Below are positions 61,700 to 64,000 of a DNA stretch of 64,000 nt, piece after piece; the stretch's first letter is position 1; every line of letters begins with the position of its first letter. The notes beneath the pieces were generated by a model, which was given only the letters and a program-made list of their open reading frames with translations, was not told the DNA's origin and did not search any database. Both the position numbers and the translations under genes were made by a program. This stretch comes from Anoplopoma fimbria (lineage: Eukaryota; Chordata; Actinopteri; Perciformes; Anoplopomatidae): contig NC_072465.1 of NCBI RefSeq assembly GCF_027596085.1, positions 21,286,707 through 21,350,706 on the forward strand, given 5' to 3'.

Positions 61700-62480
61700 C
61701 TGCAGACCTCAGGGCGAGTATTTGACTCTGCATCGCATGAGAACACTGCAGCTTTTCCACCCTGATTAAAGCCACTGCCAGAGTGAGTCAGAGCCAGATT
61801 TACTCTGTGTGCCTACACCCAGCGTCTCTGCCCCGAACACTCCTCTTCTTTCTTTCAAGAAACATCTAAAAGGGGTTAATATATACTATCAGCTGGGCTG
61901 CCTAGTCAGGTTCACTTAGCAGGAACATGAAGAACTGTACTCATAGTGTTCCACGAGGAACTCGCGAACACCTGAGGCAGCAGGGAGGGAATTCTTAATG
62001 TCATAAATGAATATGCAAATATCACAGAATGTCAAAACACATGCCTGAGTCATGCTCTGATGCAAGAGCAGCCAGGATGCCAGGCAGCTATCTCTGCACC
62101 AGTAATGCCTGAAGAACAGAAGCTTTACCATGAACAAGTGAGAGCTGGGAGCTTTCGGCCAGAACCACGCAGGTTTGGGATTTGCAAACGTCATGTAAGG
62201 CATGGAGGGACCGTTTGAGAGTGAAAATTTAAACATTATAAACCGAAAAAAAGATTGGCAAAGAGCAAAAGTACAAGAGACATAGCACAGAAAAAGAGAG
62301 AAACCTGGTCTTACATATTCTCCCCCTCTAGCTGAAAGGATCAAGACTTTCACCCATGTCATCATCCTCTGGCAAACCAGATTCATCATCATCATCACCA
62401 TCAGTGGATCCCTTCTGGACCTCTCAGTCCCATTTCCCAACATCCTGAAAACAGGCCTTCTTGTTCCAATGCCGTCTTGG
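61700..62480 (-). mobile_element. 3' end of an LTR retrotransposon with LTR (partial, minus strand)
   Basis: On the minus strand an acidic C-terminal coding tail (with a run DGDDDDESGLPEDDD) ends in a TAG stop near 62330. It is followed at once by a polypurine tract (AGAGGGGGAGAA, about 62318-62330) and then by TGTAAGACC starting at 62315, which has the form of a 3' LTR. About 430 bases into that LTR is a TATA-like TATATATTAA (near 61880). This order (pol end, PPT, TG-start LTR, TATA) fits Gypsy/ERV-type elements. The 3' limit of the LTR is unclear. It may lie near 61690, where the sequence reads GGTCAACCA before a purine tract. No 5' LTR, integrase or reverse transcriptase was found in the window, so this is a degraded, truncated copy that cannot move by itself. 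Confidence 0.5.
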
Positions 62481-62880
62481 TAAAAACTTATAACCTGAAA
62501 TTTAAAACAGCATCATTTTATTGATTCGGGAACCGTAAAGTGCCAGATTGTGTAACACTGACAGGTCTGAGCACTGCATTCTGGGGACACACCTGCGGTA
62601 ACTCTCTGAAGTTCCTGACAGTAAGGAAGAATGACTAACACAGCTAACACTTAATGTGTTTGATTGCTTAAGTACTGGATTTAATATTGAAAAATATGTT
62701 TCATGAGTCACCTGAGATTTCAGTTGGGGTGCTGCCATTTTCATTAAGCTGCCAAAGAAGCAATAGATCAGAAAATGTGAAGGTAAACTTAGTTAAAGAC
62801 ATTATTTTCAGGTCTGTGACAGGACATGGACTCATGCATGGTTAGATTCACTACACACGCATCCACACCCTTAAAGTTAC
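62481..62880. other. Non-coding DNA upstream of the retrotransposon fragment
   Basis: May still contain unrecognised, decayed parts of the same element. No motif could be named. Confidence 0.4.
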
Positions 62881-63300
62881 ACCCAAGACCCAACTCGTCT
62901 TTTGTTGATTCTGGCAGACCTTGCGGACGAATGCGGTAGTGTTCCTGAGCACCAGAATCCTTTTAGAAAACCTCTCATTTTACTGCAGGAGAGTATGAAT
63001 GTCTGCCCAGCTCTGTCCTGGTTCTGGTTCTCCTGCGTCTCTCTTCCCAGCAACAGAGGAGGAGGAGACGCTGCTGCCTGGTGCTGAGATCTCTTCCTCC
63101 CGCCAAAGCGTCCCACTGCAAGTCGAAGGCGGCAGCAAAACTGGCTCTGGGTTCCAGCTTTGAGCTGGTCTTTGCTGGAGGCCTCGGTGATTGAGCTGAA
63201 GGAGTTTCTGGTAAACCTACATGCATTTAAGGTAATTTCACGTGGAATACGATGCAGTGGCACCAATGACAAGTATCAGGAATAACTACACAGGAATAGC
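62881..63300 (+). other. GC-richer, exon-like segment, unidentified
   Basis: This is the only patch in the last 10 kb with clearly raised GC. A pyrimidine tract followed by AG (about 63030-63050, 'gcgtctctcttcccag') precedes an open plus-strand frame that reads to a TGA near 63190, with a basic and alanine-rich translation. Minus-strand frames of 131 and 83 codons cross the same place. I recognise no protein family. It could be a terminal exon of an unknown transcript, a lncRNA exon or a repeat piece. Confidence 0.2.
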
Positions 63301-64000
63301 CAATATTTGCACAGAATGTCATCGCGTTCCTGTTCTTCACAGTAACTTACATTTGCACTCCATATGCTACATAAAGATCTCCCTACTTCCTGTTTAAGCA
63401 CAGAACAGTGGAATTGTAAATCATGAGGTGCTGAATAGACAAATATGGATAAAATTCCTTGGAAGTTTTTGTCAAGTTATGTGAACATGAGGTTGTATTA
63501 TGTTTTTAAAATAACTACCAATGCAGTTTTTCTAGTGAGGAAAGTCTCAGTTCTTTATTGTTTTTATCAAGTTTTATTTATGTAATTACAAAGATCGCGA
63601 CCATCTGTCACCTACTGTAAGAATCTAAGAAGCTTTCAAAATTCATTTTATGTTGGTTCATGGATGATTGATAGTGTAAATGTCAAAAATGGATCAGCAT
63701 GAAGGTGTTGAATCTCCAGAAAATCTAAAATGTATTTAGATTGGCCACAAAAAGAAAAATCATAAACTAATTTATTAGGTTTATCACTTTTGGCCCTCTG
63801 CAGACAGTTAATGAGAAACAACCTTCTGGTTCAAACAACACTGTCCTTAAGCCATTTTCCTGGAGAGGGAAAAACACACAAACCCAATGTCCCGCATTGG
63901 CCTTAAGCCCTGAACCCTCGGGGACTTGACTGACGTCACCTGGTAAATGGTTGAGCGTGAGAGCCTTCAAGGGTTTGAAATGGTATAAACACAAAAGGGA
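63301..64000. other. Non-coding DNA to window end
   Basis: AT-rich sequence with no recognised feature. Confidence 0.6.

Overview
The window looks like vertebrate nuclear DNA, most probably from a ray-finned (teleost, likely percomorph) fish. The evidence is dense, long dinucleotide microsatellites, tRNA-derived SINEs with tails typical of fish families, a CR1/L2/Rex1-group LINE with a well preserved reverse transcriptase reading frame, a hAT (Charlie-like) relic with near-perfect target duplication, and pieces of LTR retrotransposons. There are no bacterial features (operons, Shine-Dalgarno sites, long ORFs). I found no host protein-coding gene or exon that I can defend. The longest open frames are either translated microsatellites or pieces of mobile elements. 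The stretch is best read as intergenic or intronic DNA.

Layout. 1-6.88 kb: AT-rich single-copy-looking DNA with small tandem duplications and a (CA)n. 6.88-10.0 kb: a roughly 3 kb AT-rich, degenerate array built on a 'tatgRcatactatactatgac' theme. It is interrupted by a clean solo LTR (7057-7681, 5-bp target duplication) and by a 38-T run. 10.06-10.69 kb: two different tRNA-derived SINEs close together. 11.0-11.6 kb: balanced-composition DNA resembling conserved non-coding elements (CNEs). 13.2-13.7, 14.4-14.6 and 37.3-37.5 kb: segments I recall as interspersed fish repeats of uncertain class. 18-36 kb: apparently single-copy DNA with several homeodomain/POU-rich, CNE-like blocks, a 390-bp TA/TG compound microsatellite (22.4-22.8 kb), a 5'-truncated LINE on the minus strand (26.80-27.88 kb) and a minus-strand SINE (29.5 kb). 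41.3-42.2 kb: the hAT relic. 42.5-61.7 kb: mostly single-copy-looking DNA with large (AG)n, (CA)n and (CT)n tracts. 61.7-62.5 kb: the 3' end of an LTR retrotransposon polyprotein plus its LTR, on the minus strand. 62.9-63.3 kb: a GC-richer segment with an exon-like look that I could not identify.

Nothing here works together as a multi-gene system. The coherent biological reading is a gene-poor region, possibly regulatory DNA of a distant developmental gene (inference from scattered TAAT-rich and octamer-bearing blocks), into which at least seven mobile elements have inserted. No novel protein system is supported. The most noteworthy signals are the degenerate palindromic AT-rich array with its nested solo LTR, the P3-type homeodomain dimer site at 20.9 kb, the hAT relic, and the odd poly(A)/poly(T) junction at the truncated 5' edge of the LINE.
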